Assembly: GCF_029433295.1 (NCBI RefSeq)
Contig: NZ_JAQTHV010000004.1
Span: forward strand, 62,001-126,000
DNA length: 64,000 nucleotides
Source: Bifidobacterium sp. ESL0784
GTDB taxonomy: Bacteria > Actinomycetota > Actinomycetes > Actinomycetales > Bifidobacteriaceae
Reading direction: 5' to 3'
Below, piece by piece: positions 9,677 to 17,338 of this stretch. The notes beneath the pieces are model-generated. The model saw nothing but the letters and a program-made list of their open reading frames with translations, did no database searches and was not told where the DNA came from. Numbering within the stretch: position 1 is the stretch's first letter; every line of letters begins with the position of its first letter. The translations under genes were made by a program, and so were the position numbers.

Positions 9677-10624
9677 ATGACTGATTTCGGATACAGCGAC
9701 AAGCTTATGCCAATATTAAAGACTTACGCGATTCCGCTGGTGATAGCTGTTGTCGGCGTCATTCTGGTTGTCTTGTTGCTCCGTGAGCTTTGGCAGCTAT
9801 GGCTGAGGGGACGAGTCCGCAAAATCTGCAACGTCGAGGTGCCGAAAGGTGTCAGAATCGGTCATGCGCGAGATGTTGATGGAATCGGCACTTTCGTTTT
9901 GAATTACCCGTACTGGCAGTTTGCAAAGAAGAACGGTACTGCCGATCGACGGCATACGAACAATAAAATCTGCAAGTCGAAAAGCACGCTCAAAGTAGCC
10001 GGGTTCTCATTCAAGTCCAAGAACCCTCTGACTTTGTATAGCCTTGTTCTTGATATGAGGCATAACGGGAATTCAATCAGCTATTCTCGCATGGAATCGT
10101 TCAAACGCCAGCGTGTGGTCCAACGGACCAAGGCACACCAGCGTTCCGCATCCGTTCAGGAGATAGTGTCCAGTTTTTCATCGAATCCCACCGATTTCGA
10201 ACCATTCTGTGCCGACTTGTATCGTCGCTATGGCTACCAGGTCGCTGTCACGGCGTCCAACAACGATGGCGGCTTTGATCTGAAACTGACCAAAGACGGC
10301 CGCACGTACATCGCGGAGTGCAAGTGTTTCGAGCCTAATCGTCACGTCGGTCTGCCGCTGTTGCGCAAGCTTGCCGGTGCCAATGAGATACAGCATGCGC
10401 AGGGGCTGATTTTCATCACGACCAGTACCTTTACCGCTCAGGCCGTCACCTACGCTCGCGAGTGCAACATGCAGCTGATCGACGGCAACACTTTGGTCCA
10501 GATGTGCCAGAAAGTCTGGGGCAACGCTCTCCCGCAGCAGGCCGTAGACCCAAGAGTTTTCGAGCTGACAGAAGACGATCTACTAGCACAGATCCCCGAG
10601 GACATGCAGTATAAGTTTGTGTAG
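9677..10624 (+). CDS. Membrane-anchored Mrr-like restriction endonuclease-fold protein
   Basis: The 315 residues begin with a hydrophobic segment (about 17-36), then basic residues, and end with a nuclease-like domain from about 155. There NNDGGFDLKL and YIAECKCF supply the D...(E)xK core of the Mrr/PD-(D/E)xK fold, and LPLLRKLAGANEIQHAQGLIFITTSTFTAQA matches the conserved tail of Mrr_cat domains in character. The N-terminal anchor suggests it acts at the membrane, as in other membrane-tethered Mrr homologues of unknown role. AAAGG precedes the ATG. Base composition resembles the host backbone, unlike the AT-rich genes that follow. It could be a core gene or the left-most part of the defence region. 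Confidence 0.7.
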   Translation: MTDFGYSDKLMPILKTYAIPLVIAVVGVILVVLLLRELWQLWLRGRVRKICNVEVPKGVRIGHARDVDGIGTFVLNYPYWQFAKKNGTADRRHTNNKICKSKSTLKVAGFSFKSKNPLTLYSLVLDMRHNGNSISYSRMESFKRQRVVQRTKAHQRSASVQEIVSSFSSNPTDFEPFCADLYRRYGYQVAVTASNNDGGFDLKLTKDGRTYIAECKCFEPNRHVGLPLLRKLAGANEIQHAQGLIFITTSTFTAQAVTYARECNMQLIDGNTLVQMCQKVWGNALPQQAVDPRVFELTEDDLLAQIPEDMQYKFV

Positions 10625-10813
10625 TTGAATGAATTTAGTTCTTTTTGTTTTAGACTATTAAAGAAAATTGCGATTTAAACAGGTATCTTTTAAGATATTT
10701 TGAGTTTTGCAATTAAAAAACATATTAAGCTGTTTCGTTCAGAGATAGTAAATTTCCATTGGATTATATGGATTTTTACAAAAATTGCACAGGAGCTGTG
10801 TTTAAATAAACTT

Positions 10814-11425
10814 ATGTCTCAACTCATAACGCATGACTCTGATATTCGTAGAGCTACTTGGAAAATGATTGAGAATCAGAGTAGTTTAATGACCCCTGAT
10901 GTCAAAATTCTTGATGAGCTTGATATATGTGGGGAAGTCCGTGCAGACATTGCTGTCATTAATGGCCATCTTACAGGTTATGAATTAAAGAGTGAAAGCG
11001 ACAATCTTGATCGTTTACCTAGACAAATTGAATATTATTCAAAAGTAATGGATTATTGCAATTTAGTTGTAGCTCCAAATCATCTTGAACAATCATTAGA
11101 AATGCTTCCTGGCTTTTGGGGCATTTATGTAGCAAGAACATCACAAAGAGGAAATGTCTTTTTACGCAAGTATAGGTCTGCACATACAAATAAAACCAGA
11201 GTTGATCCCTATTCCGTAGTTCAGTTTTTATGGAAAGATGAAGCTTTAGACGTGCTAAGACAGTACGGCTTGAGCAAAGGCCTCTATAACAGACAACGTA
11301 GCTATATCTGGGAAAGGATTGTACAAAACTTCACTCTTTCCCAGATTAGGCTAATTGTGCGGATAAAGTTGAAAGATAGGCAAAACTGGCACGATGAAAG
11401 CAACTATTGCAATTCTGCTAACTGA
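10814..11425 (+). CDS. sce7726-like PD-(D/E)xK-fold protein
   Basis: I chose the ATG at 10814 (203 residues) over an upstream TTG at 10700. AGGAG lies 17-22 bp before this ATG, rather far, and the upstream stretch has no protein-like character. RADIAVINGHLTGYELKSES (residues about 42-61) carries an Asp followed by an E-x-K, the signature of PD-(D/E)xK nucleases, and the layout matches the sce7726 family as I remember it. Members of that family commonly sit next to a beta-family/sce7725 protein, and one is here: the gene on the opposite strand overlaps the 3' end by 22 bp. The coding sequence is strongly AT-rich, a sign of transfer. Its role is unproven; nuclease activity in phage defence is an inference from fold and neighbours. 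Confidence 0.7.
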   Translation: MSQLITHDSDIRRATWKMIENQSSLMTPDVKILDELDICGEVRADIAVINGHLTGYELKSESDNLDRLPRQIEYYSKVMDYCNLVVAPNHLEQSLEMLPGFWGIYVARTSQRGNVFLRKYRSAHTNKTRVDPYSVVQFLWKDEALDVLRQYGLSKGLYNRQRSYIWERIVQNFTLSQIRLIVRIKLKDRQNWHDESNYCNSAN

Positions 11426-12537
11426 TTAAGAACAGTCTCTACGTGGTGCAGTGTCGATTGCGCGATCCATGTTGCGGGATTTCCGTACTCTCTTCTGCTC
11501 GCTTCTCCTTTTGCCCTTTTTACAATCCAAGTATCTGCCTGACAATGATTCGGATTGAAACCTGGCAATTTTGAAATGGCTTCGAGCACTGGTTTAACGG
11601 ATATGCCCCCTAAACTTTCATCTGCCTTATTGCTTTTATAGAGACCGCCTTTTGCAATATACCAATTGTCATCAGAAGTGTATTTGAATTTTCCAGAAAT
11701 TTGAATGAATCTAGGGTCAATACCAAGTGTGTGATATAGACCTACGGTGCCATAATCTCCAAAAATTAAATTTTGACAATCTCCCTGTATTGATTTCCAA
11801 TTAAGCCATTCGAATCTTGGATATGGAGTGAGTATTTTAGTAAATTGTTCTGTGTCTGGTATAGATGTTGAAAGTAAAATTATTGAGCATTCTGGGAATT
11901 TCTCATTGAGAGACTGAATCAGATCCATTGCTGTTTCGTATTCGGATAAGTCATCAGGCTTTTGAAGATCAATTATTAAGTAATAATGTGAATATGCTAA
12001 ATTTAAATCATCCATCCAGTCTTTTAAGTTATCAAAATTACGAGAATCCCATGAGGTAAACGGCATTCGAACTGCGGCATTCTCGCAAAGATTCGAATCT
12101 AGCATATTTTTAATTTGTGTTGAATCCTCATTTGTGAGGTCAAGAGTATGCGAAACTGGAATGAAATTGAAACCAGATAATTCTTTTGCCTCCATAAATG
12201 TTTGAGTTAAGGTAATCGTGTCTTCATTTTCGGTGATCCCTACATTTGAGCCATCAAGGAAAGCTGGTAAATCTTTATTCCATGAAGAAGCGATTCGATT
12301 TATTTGTGATTGTATAAGAGTTTTATTGTTTTGTTCATTTTCGTTGTTTTCCTGTGTCTGATTATCTTGTTCGTTTTCATTGTTTTCTTGTGTTTGCCAG
12401 CCGTTAACCGGGAGAAGTTCAAATAAGGGAATAAAACTATTTTTGTGAGGATTATTGGCTATATTTAAGAGCTTAATAGCAGTCATTTCTCCTTGTTTTA
12501 CAAGGATATGCGGGGTATAAATATTTTGCCCGTTCAT
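11404..12537 (-). CDS. Beta-family (sce7725/T4 beta-like) protein
   Basis: The start is fixed by AAAGGAG 6 bp before the ATG at 12537, giving 377 residues. The N-terminus (YTPHILVKQGEMTAIKLL, then FIPLFELLP) matches the opening strand-helix-strand pattern of the beta-protein family, which often accompanies sce7726 proteins. Downstream, LDGSNVG, FIPVSHTLDL and DSRNFDNLKDWMDDLN look like alternating strands and helices of an alpha/beta barrel. Near residues 47-72 the linker holds two copies of a 12-residue unit (QTQENNENEQDN, then QTQENNENEQNN), a tandem duplication not expected in the family. It is AT-rich, divergent from the methylase operon across 70 bp and convergent with the sce7726-like gene. 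Biochemical function is unknown. Confidence 0.6.
   Translation of the reverse strand: MNGQNIYTPHILVKQGEMTAIKLLNIANNPHKNSFIPLFELLPVNGWQTQENNENEQDNQTQENNENEQNNKTLIQSQINRIASSWNKDLPAFLDGSNVGITENEDTITLTQTFMEAKELSGFNFIPVSHTLDLTNEDSTQIKNMLDSNLCENAAVRMPFTSWDSRNFDNLKDWMDDLNLAYSHYYLIIDLQKPDDLSEYETAMDLIQSLNEKFPECSIILLSTSIPDTEQFTKILTPYPRFEWLNWKSIQGDCQNLIFGDYGTVGLYHTLGIDPRFIQISGKFKYTSDDNWYIAKGGLYKSNKADESLGGISVKPVLEAISKLPGFNPNHCQADTWIVKRAKGEASRREYGNPATWIAQSTLHHVETVLNQLAELQ
12318..12395 (-). repeat. In-frame tandem duplication (36-bp unit) inside the beta-family gene
   Basis: Two adjacent copies of a unit encoding about 12 polar residues (TQENNENEQ core) lie in frame in a linker. The copies differ at a few bases. 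Confidence 0.65.
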
Positions 12538-12551
12538 GTTTTTCTCCTTTG

Positions 12552-12601
12552 AAATTGTTAAAACTACTACAATTTTATCGCTAACGATGTATCTGTATAC
12601 T
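12552..12601. promoter_or_regulatory. Divergent regulatory region with 7-bp dyad and candidate leaderless promoter
   Basis: AAATTGT and ACAATTT form a perfect dyad with a 10-bp spacer at 12552-12575, between the divergent beta-family gene and the methylase operon. TATACT at 12596-12601 lies 6 bp before the ATG at 12608, which has no Shine-Dalgarno sequence, so the operon mRNA may be leaderless. The -35 match is poor. Confidence 0.4.
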
Positions 12602-12607
12602 TGAGAT

Positions 12608-13279
12608 ATGGAAAAGGGTAAAGCTAAGGCACAGATTAGATCTAAGCAGCGTGTAGAAGAGCATGGTGAAGTGTTCACTGCGAAGCGCGAGGTAAATGCG
12701 ATGCTTGACTTGGTCAAAGCAGAGACTGAACGTATCGAGAGCCGATTCCTTGAACCGGCTTGTGGAGATGGCAATTTTCTTGTTGAAGTGTTGAACCGGA
12801 AATTATCTGTTGTAATACAGAAATATGGCAAGATTCAGCTCGAGTATGAACGACATTTGTTTTTGGCGATTTCATCCTTGTATGGAATTGATTTAATGTC
12901 AGACAATGTAAAAGAGTGTCAGAACAGGCTTGCTCAAATTGCTGAAACTCAATATAAGGCGAAGTTCAAATCTCAAACTCGTAAAGCAGTAGTCGACTCG
13001 ATACAATTTGTGCTATCGAAAAACATTGTTTGTGGCGACGCGTTGAGTATGACTTCAGACAAGCATGAGCCTATCGTTTTCCCTGAATGGTCATTGGTCA
13101 CTGGGAGTAAGGTAAAACGTCGAGATTTTGCTTTTGATTCATTGGTGAATACAGCCACGAATGAGCCAACTTTTGATATGGTCGAACATATGGACACGGA
13201 TTCAATGGGTAAGATAATACCTACGCCGATTAAAGATTATTCGATTGTAGATTTTACGAAGGTGTCTGCAAATGAGTGA
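12608..13279 (+). CDS. Small N6-adenine DNA methylase-like subunit (motif I only)
   Basis: The 223 residues carry FLEPACGDGNFL (about 48-59), a textbook AdoMet-binding motif I of N6-adenine methylases. GIDLMSDNVKECQNRL (motif II region) and VCGDAL (about 141) follow. The catalytic NPPY motif expected after that is absent; the chain continues with FPEWSLVTGSKVKRRDF and ends. HGEVFTAKREVNAMLDLV at the N-terminus is the usual lead-in of such methylases. I remember close relatives annotated as restriction subunit M. It is the first gene of the operon, and its stop overlaps the next start by 8 bp. I infer that it pairs with the next product. The coding sequence is AT-rich and foreign in composition. 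Confidence 0.75.
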   Translation: MEKGKAKAQIRSKQRVEEHGEVFTAKREVNAMLDLVKAETERIESRFLEPACGDGNFLVEVLNRKLSVVIQKYGKIQLEYERHLFLAISSLYGIDLMSDNVKECQNRLAQIAETQYKAKFKSQTRKAVVDSIQFVLSKNIVCGDALSMTSDKHEPIVFPEWSLVTGSKVKRRDFAFDSLVNTATNEPTFDMVEHMDTDSMGKIIPTPIKDYSIVDFTKVSANE

Positions 13280-14807
13280 GAATAAACCATTTGGCATTGC
13301 AAATTATAATCCAGATGTTTTATCGTGCTTGGCCAATCTCTCCAACGATGAAGTATTTACCCCGCCATCCTTAGCAAATCGTGTTTTGGATCAATTGCCA
13401 GAGGATTTATGGAGTAATCCAGACGCTAAGTTTCTCGATCCTTTCACTAAAACCGGAGTATTCCTTAGGGAAATTACGAAGCGTCTGAACAAAGGATTAG
13501 CGGAGCAAATTCCGGATAAATATGAACGAATCAATCATATTCTCCTTTATCAGGTATATGGAATAGCCATTACTGAACTAACTGCATTAATTTCTCGGCG
13601 TAGTCTTTATTGTTCTAAAGATGCTTCTAGTGAATTTTCGATTTGTGATGGTTTTTATGATGAAGCTGGAAATATTAAATACGATGCCCCTACTTTGCAC
13701 CCGCATGTTTGGGCTGGAAATCAGTGTGTTTATTGTGGTGCCAGCAAAGAACAATATGATCGTTCAAGTGAGCTCGAAAGTTATACTTATGAGTTTCTTC
13801 ATACCTACAATCCAGAAAGATTCTTTAATATGCAATTTGATGTAATTGTTGGTAATCCTCCATATCAAATGAGTGATGGCGGACATGGGAAAAGTGCTGC
13901 TCCTGTCTATCAAAAATTTGTTGAACAGGCAAAGAAACTGAATCCTCGTTATCTATCAATGATTATTCCATCCCGCTGGTTTGGTGGGGGTAAGGGACTG
14001 GATGGCTTCCGGAATGAGATGTTGAGTGATCGGAGGATACGTCACATTACCGATTATGAGAATGCGAATGAGTGTTTTCCTGGAGTCGATTTAGCTGGTG
14101 GCGTTTGTTATTTCCTATGGGATCGAGATGAGCAGGGCCAATGTGAGGTCACGAATGTTGTTAACGGTGAGACTTTCACAACAACCAGAGACCTCAATGA
14201 GTTCAGTATATTTGTCAGGAATGGAAGGGCTGTACCCATTATTCGTAAGGTACTTGCGAAACATGAACCGATGATGGATAAACAAGTTTCGAGTCGTAAA
14301 CCTTTTGGGCTTGCAACGAATGCGCGCCCTCGTTCAAAAGGCGACTTGACTCTTATCTGGCAAAATGGCACCGGTAAGATTCCCAGTGAGGAGATTACTG
14401 CGGGCAGACAATGGATTAAAAAGTATAAGGTTATCTGTGCAAAGACAGCTTATGATCACGCAGGCAGTCCTGACAAAAATGGAATGCGCAAAGTGTTTAC
14501 AAAGATTCGTATCTTACCCCCGAATACTGTTTGTACTGAAACTTATCTAGTTGCTGGGGCATTTAATTCTGAACAGGAAGCAAAGAATTTGCAAGGGTAT
14601 ATGTGCACTAAGTTCTTCCGTTTTCTTGTTTCGCAATTTATGGTGTCACAGGATATTACCAAGGATCGTTTTGGCTTTGTTCCCGTTCAGGATTTCACGG
14701 AAGTTTGGAATGATTCAAAGCTTTATAAAAAATATGAAATTACTGAAGCAGAACAAGAATTTATTGATAGCTGTATCCGTGAAATGCCGGTTGGAGATGA
14801 TGAGTGA
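13272..14807 (+). CDS. Eco57I-like N6-adenine DNA methylase
   Basis: This 511-residue protein contains GNPPYQMSDGG (about 195-205), the catalytic motif IV of N6-adenine methylases. FDVIVGNPPY...FVEQAKKLNPRYLSMIIPSRWF and GGVCYFLWDRD, typical of Eco57I-type restriction methylases, follow. Its motif I position reads FLDPFTKTGVFL (about 54-65), lacking the usual Gly-rich G-x-G. A possible zinc ligand cluster (HPH...CVYCG, about 142-156) lies between the two motifs. The C-terminal part, from about 340, may be the target-recognition region. The start overlaps the previous gene by 8 bp and the stop overlaps the next start, so translation is coupled. Modification of a specific DNA sequence is inferred; no nuclease motif is visible in this chain. 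Confidence 0.8.
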   Translation: MSENKPFGIANYNPDVLSCLANLSNDEVFTPPSLANRVLDQLPEDLWSNPDAKFLDPFTKTGVFLREITKRLNKGLAEQIPDKYERINHILLYQVYGIAITELTALISRRSLYCSKDASSEFSICDGFYDEAGNIKYDAPTLHPHVWAGNQCVYCGASKEQYDRSSELESYTYEFLHTYNPERFFNMQFDVIVGNPPYQMSDGGHGKSAAPVYQKFVEQAKKLNPRYLSMIIPSRWFGGGKGLDGFRNEMLSDRRIRHITDYENANECFPGVDLAGGVCYFLWDRDEQGQCEVTNVVNGETFTTTRDLNEFSIFVRNGRAVPIIRKVLAKHEPMMDKQVSSRKPFGLATNARPRSKGDLTLIWQNGTGKIPSEEITAGRQWIKKYKVICAKTAYDHAGSPDKNGMRKVFTKIRILPPNTVCTETYLVAGAFNSEQEAKNLQGYMCTKFFRFLVSQFMVSQDITKDRFGFVPVQDFTEVWNDSKLYKKYEITEAEQEFIDSCIREMPVGDDE

Positions 14808-17338
14808 TGGTAACGTCTGTTGATTTCGCCAAGCGTCCGGTTTCTCAAGCGAAAATTTATGGTTATACCCTTGACGATGGAGACCATAAAGATTTAATCA
14901 AAATTGGTTATACAACTAGGGATGTTCGAGTCAGAGTCAAAGAGCAGACTGAGACTCCTCTCCTAAAACCTCGCATTGTTATAGAAGAAGACGCGATGAG
15001 AAACGATGGTACGTCGTTTGAAGACCACGATGTCCATCGAGTTTTGCTAGCCAATCATGTTGTCTGCGTTGGCGGTGAGTGGTATAGGTGCAGTGTTGAA
15101 GATGCCCAAAAAGCAATCGAAGCGGTAAGGAATCGAGAGGATTCACTGATTCAGAGAATGCAGGATTTCAAAATGCGTCCCGAACAGAAAGAAGCAGTTC
15201 TTCGGACGAAATCATATTTTGACTCATTCAAAAAAGAAAATCCCGGTCAGGCTCCCAGATTCCTTTGGAATGCCAAAATGCGGTTCGGTAAAACTTTCAC
15301 CAGTTATGAATTAGCCAAAGCAGAAGGCTATAAGAAAATTTTAGTTCTTACTTTCAAGCCAGCTGTTGAGAATTCTTGGAGGGAAGATCTTGAATCCCAT
15401 AAAGATTTTGAAGGTTGGCAGTTTATCGCGAATGATACGGAACTAACATATGAAAGCGCCGATAGAGATAAGCCAATCGTTTATTTTGGTTCACTTCAAG
15501 ATTTTCTGGGCAGAAGTAAATCAGGCGGTATCAAACTCAAAAATGAATGGGCACACACTATAAATTGGGATTTGGTTATTTTTGACGAATATCATTTTGG
15601 TGCTTGGAACGAGAAGACAAAGAAGCTATTCGACGAAGATGAATCAGAAGGTGATTGGGAGCAGGATTCTGAACAAGATTCTGTATCCAAGCTTTTTGAA
15701 GATACGTTGGCCGAGAATGGTAATGAGAATTTTTTGCCCATAACAAGCGGGGCGTATTTATATCTTTCGGGTACTCCTTTCCGCGCAATTTCCAATGGTG
15801 AGTTTATTGAAGATCAGATTTTTAATTGGACTTATTCTGATGAGCAACGAGCTAAACGTGATTGGAATCGAGCGGATGGTGATAATCCGTACGAGACTTT
15901 GCCACAAATGGTGTTGATGACTTATCAAGTACCGGAATCGATTTCTGAAATTGCTGCTAAAGGCGAATTCAATGAGTTCGATTTGAATGAATTCTTCAAA
16001 GCTACAGGTAATGAAGATAATGCAACATTTGTGCACGAAAATGATGTCCAGAAATGGCTTGATTTGATTCGTGGGAGCTATCTAGAAACCGCTATTGACG
16101 ATTTGGCGATGGGTGCGAGGAAACCTCCGTTACCATACTCGGATTCACGTTTGAAAAACATACTTTCACACACACTATGGTTCTTACCCACCGTTGCTTC
16201 ATGCTATGCCATGAATAATTTACTGAAACAACATCAGAATGTTTTCTATCATGATTATGCAGTCAATGTCGCTGCAGGTTCGAAGGCGGGACAGGGTGTA
16301 AAGGCCCTGGAACCGGTTCTAAAATCTTTTGGCAATCCGCTTGAGACGAAAACAATAACATTGTCCTGCGGAAAACTTACCACCGGGGTGACGATTAAGC
16401 CGTGGACTGGTATTTTTATGTTGCGTAATCTCAATAGTCCCGAGACATATTTTCAGGCTGCATTTCGTGTGCAGTCTCCTTGGACTATTGCCAATCCAGA
16501 TGATGAACATCCAAATGAAATCGCGATTTTGAAAAAGGAATGCTACGTTTTCGATTTTGCTCCTAATAGAGCTCTTCGGCAAATCGCTGACTATAGTTGT
16601 AAGCTTGATCCGAATAATGGTGTGAGTCCGGAACAGAGTGTAAGTGATTTCATTAATTTTCTACCAGTGTTGGCATATGACGGTAGCAGCATGAAACAAC
16701 TGAATGCTGCGGATGTGTTAGACATAGCAACAGCTGGTACGTCTTCCACTTTGCTGGCTAAGCGGTGGGAAAGTGCCCTGTTGGTAAATGTTGATAATAA
16801 TACGCTTCAGCGTCTTATGAATAATCAACAGGCTATGGATGCGTTGATGAAAATTGAAGGATTCCGTAGTCTTAATGAAGATGTTGAAACCATTATTAAT
16901 AAGTCTGAAAAGGTAAGCGCTAAAAAGAAGTCTTTAGGAGATAACGTATCAGCCAAACAGAAGAAAGAACTTAGTGAGGAAGAGAAGGAGTATAAAAGTA
17001 AGCGTAAGCAGATTCAAGAGAAACTGATTAAATTTGCGACCCGTATTCCCATTTTTATGTATCTCACTGATTTTCGTGAGCATACTCTGGCAGATGTTAT
17101 CACCAAATTGGAGCCTGAGCTGTTTAAAAAAGTAACGGGTCTGACCAAAGATGATTTCAGATTGTTGGTTAGCCTAAATCTTTTCAACGGTGAACGCATG
17201 AACGACGCTGTTTATAAGTTCAAGCGTTACGAGGATGCCAGCTTGTCTTATGCCGGTATTAACAAACATCCAGAAGATGAGCGTGTCGGTTTGTTCGACA
17301 CATCAATCACTCGCCAAGAATTTGAGGAGGTGCAATGA
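14804..17338 (+). CDS. GIY-YIG nuclease/DEAD-like helicase fusion
   Basis: Either GTG at 14804 or ATG at 14807 can start translation, both overlapping the upstream stop. The 844 residues open with a GIY-YIG (T5orf172-like) domain: KIYGYTL then LIKIGYTTRDVRVRVKEQ (about 11-45). A superfamily 2 helicase follows: KMRFGKTFTSYELAK (Walker A, about 158), VIFDEYHFG (motif II, about 260), YLSGTPFRAI (motif III, about 321) and FQAAFRVQSPW (motif VI region, about 551). A charged Lys/Glu coiled segment lies near 705-745. By analogy with type I/III and ISP restriction enzymes, the helicase would translocate DNA and the GIY-YIG domain cleave it. The final ATGA overlaps the next gene, with GAGGAGG just before. 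Confidence 0.82.
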   Translation: MMVTSVDFAKRPVSQAKIYGYTLDDGDHKDLIKIGYTTRDVRVRVKEQTETPLLKPRIVIEEDAMRNDGTSFEDHDVHRVLLANHVVCVGGEWYRCSVEDAQKAIEAVRNREDSLIQRMQDFKMRPEQKEAVLRTKSYFDSFKKENPGQAPRFLWNAKMRFGKTFTSYELAKAEGYKKILVLTFKPAVENSWREDLESHKDFEGWQFIANDTELTYESADRDKPIVYFGSLQDFLGRSKSGGIKLKNEWAHTINWDLVIFDEYHFGAWNEKTKKLFDEDESEGDWEQDSEQDSVSKLFEDTLAENGNENFLPITSGAYLYLSGTPFRAISNGEFIEDQIFNWTYSDEQRAKRDWNRADGDNPYETLPQMVLMTYQVPESISEIAAKGEFNEFDLNEFFKATGNEDNATFVHENDVQKWLDLIRGSYLETAIDDLAMGARKPPLPYSDSRLKNILSHTLWFLPTVASCYAMNNLLKQHQNVFYHDYAVNVAAGSKAGQGVKALEPVLKSFGNPLETKTITLSCGKLTTGVTIKPWTGIFMLRNLNSPETYFQAAFRVQSPWTIANPDDEHPNEIAILKKECYVFDFAPNRALRQIADYSCKLDPNNGVSPEQSVSDFINFLPVLAYDGSSMKQLNAADVLDIATAGTSSTLLAKRWESALLVNVDNNTLQRLMNNQQAMDALMKIEGFRSLNEDVETIINKSEKVSAKKKSLGDNVSAKQKKELSEEEKEYKSKRKQIQEKLIKFATRIPIFMYLTDFREHTLADVITKLEPELFKKVTGLTKDDFRLLVSLNLFNGERMNDAVYKFKRYEDASLSYAGINKHPEDERVGLFDTSITRQEFEEVQ

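Noticed and set aside
10700..10813. N-terminal extension of the sce7726-like protein from the upstream TTG
   Set aside because: The extension has no ribosome binding site and no family-like sequence; the ATG at 10814 begins just before the recognisable domain.
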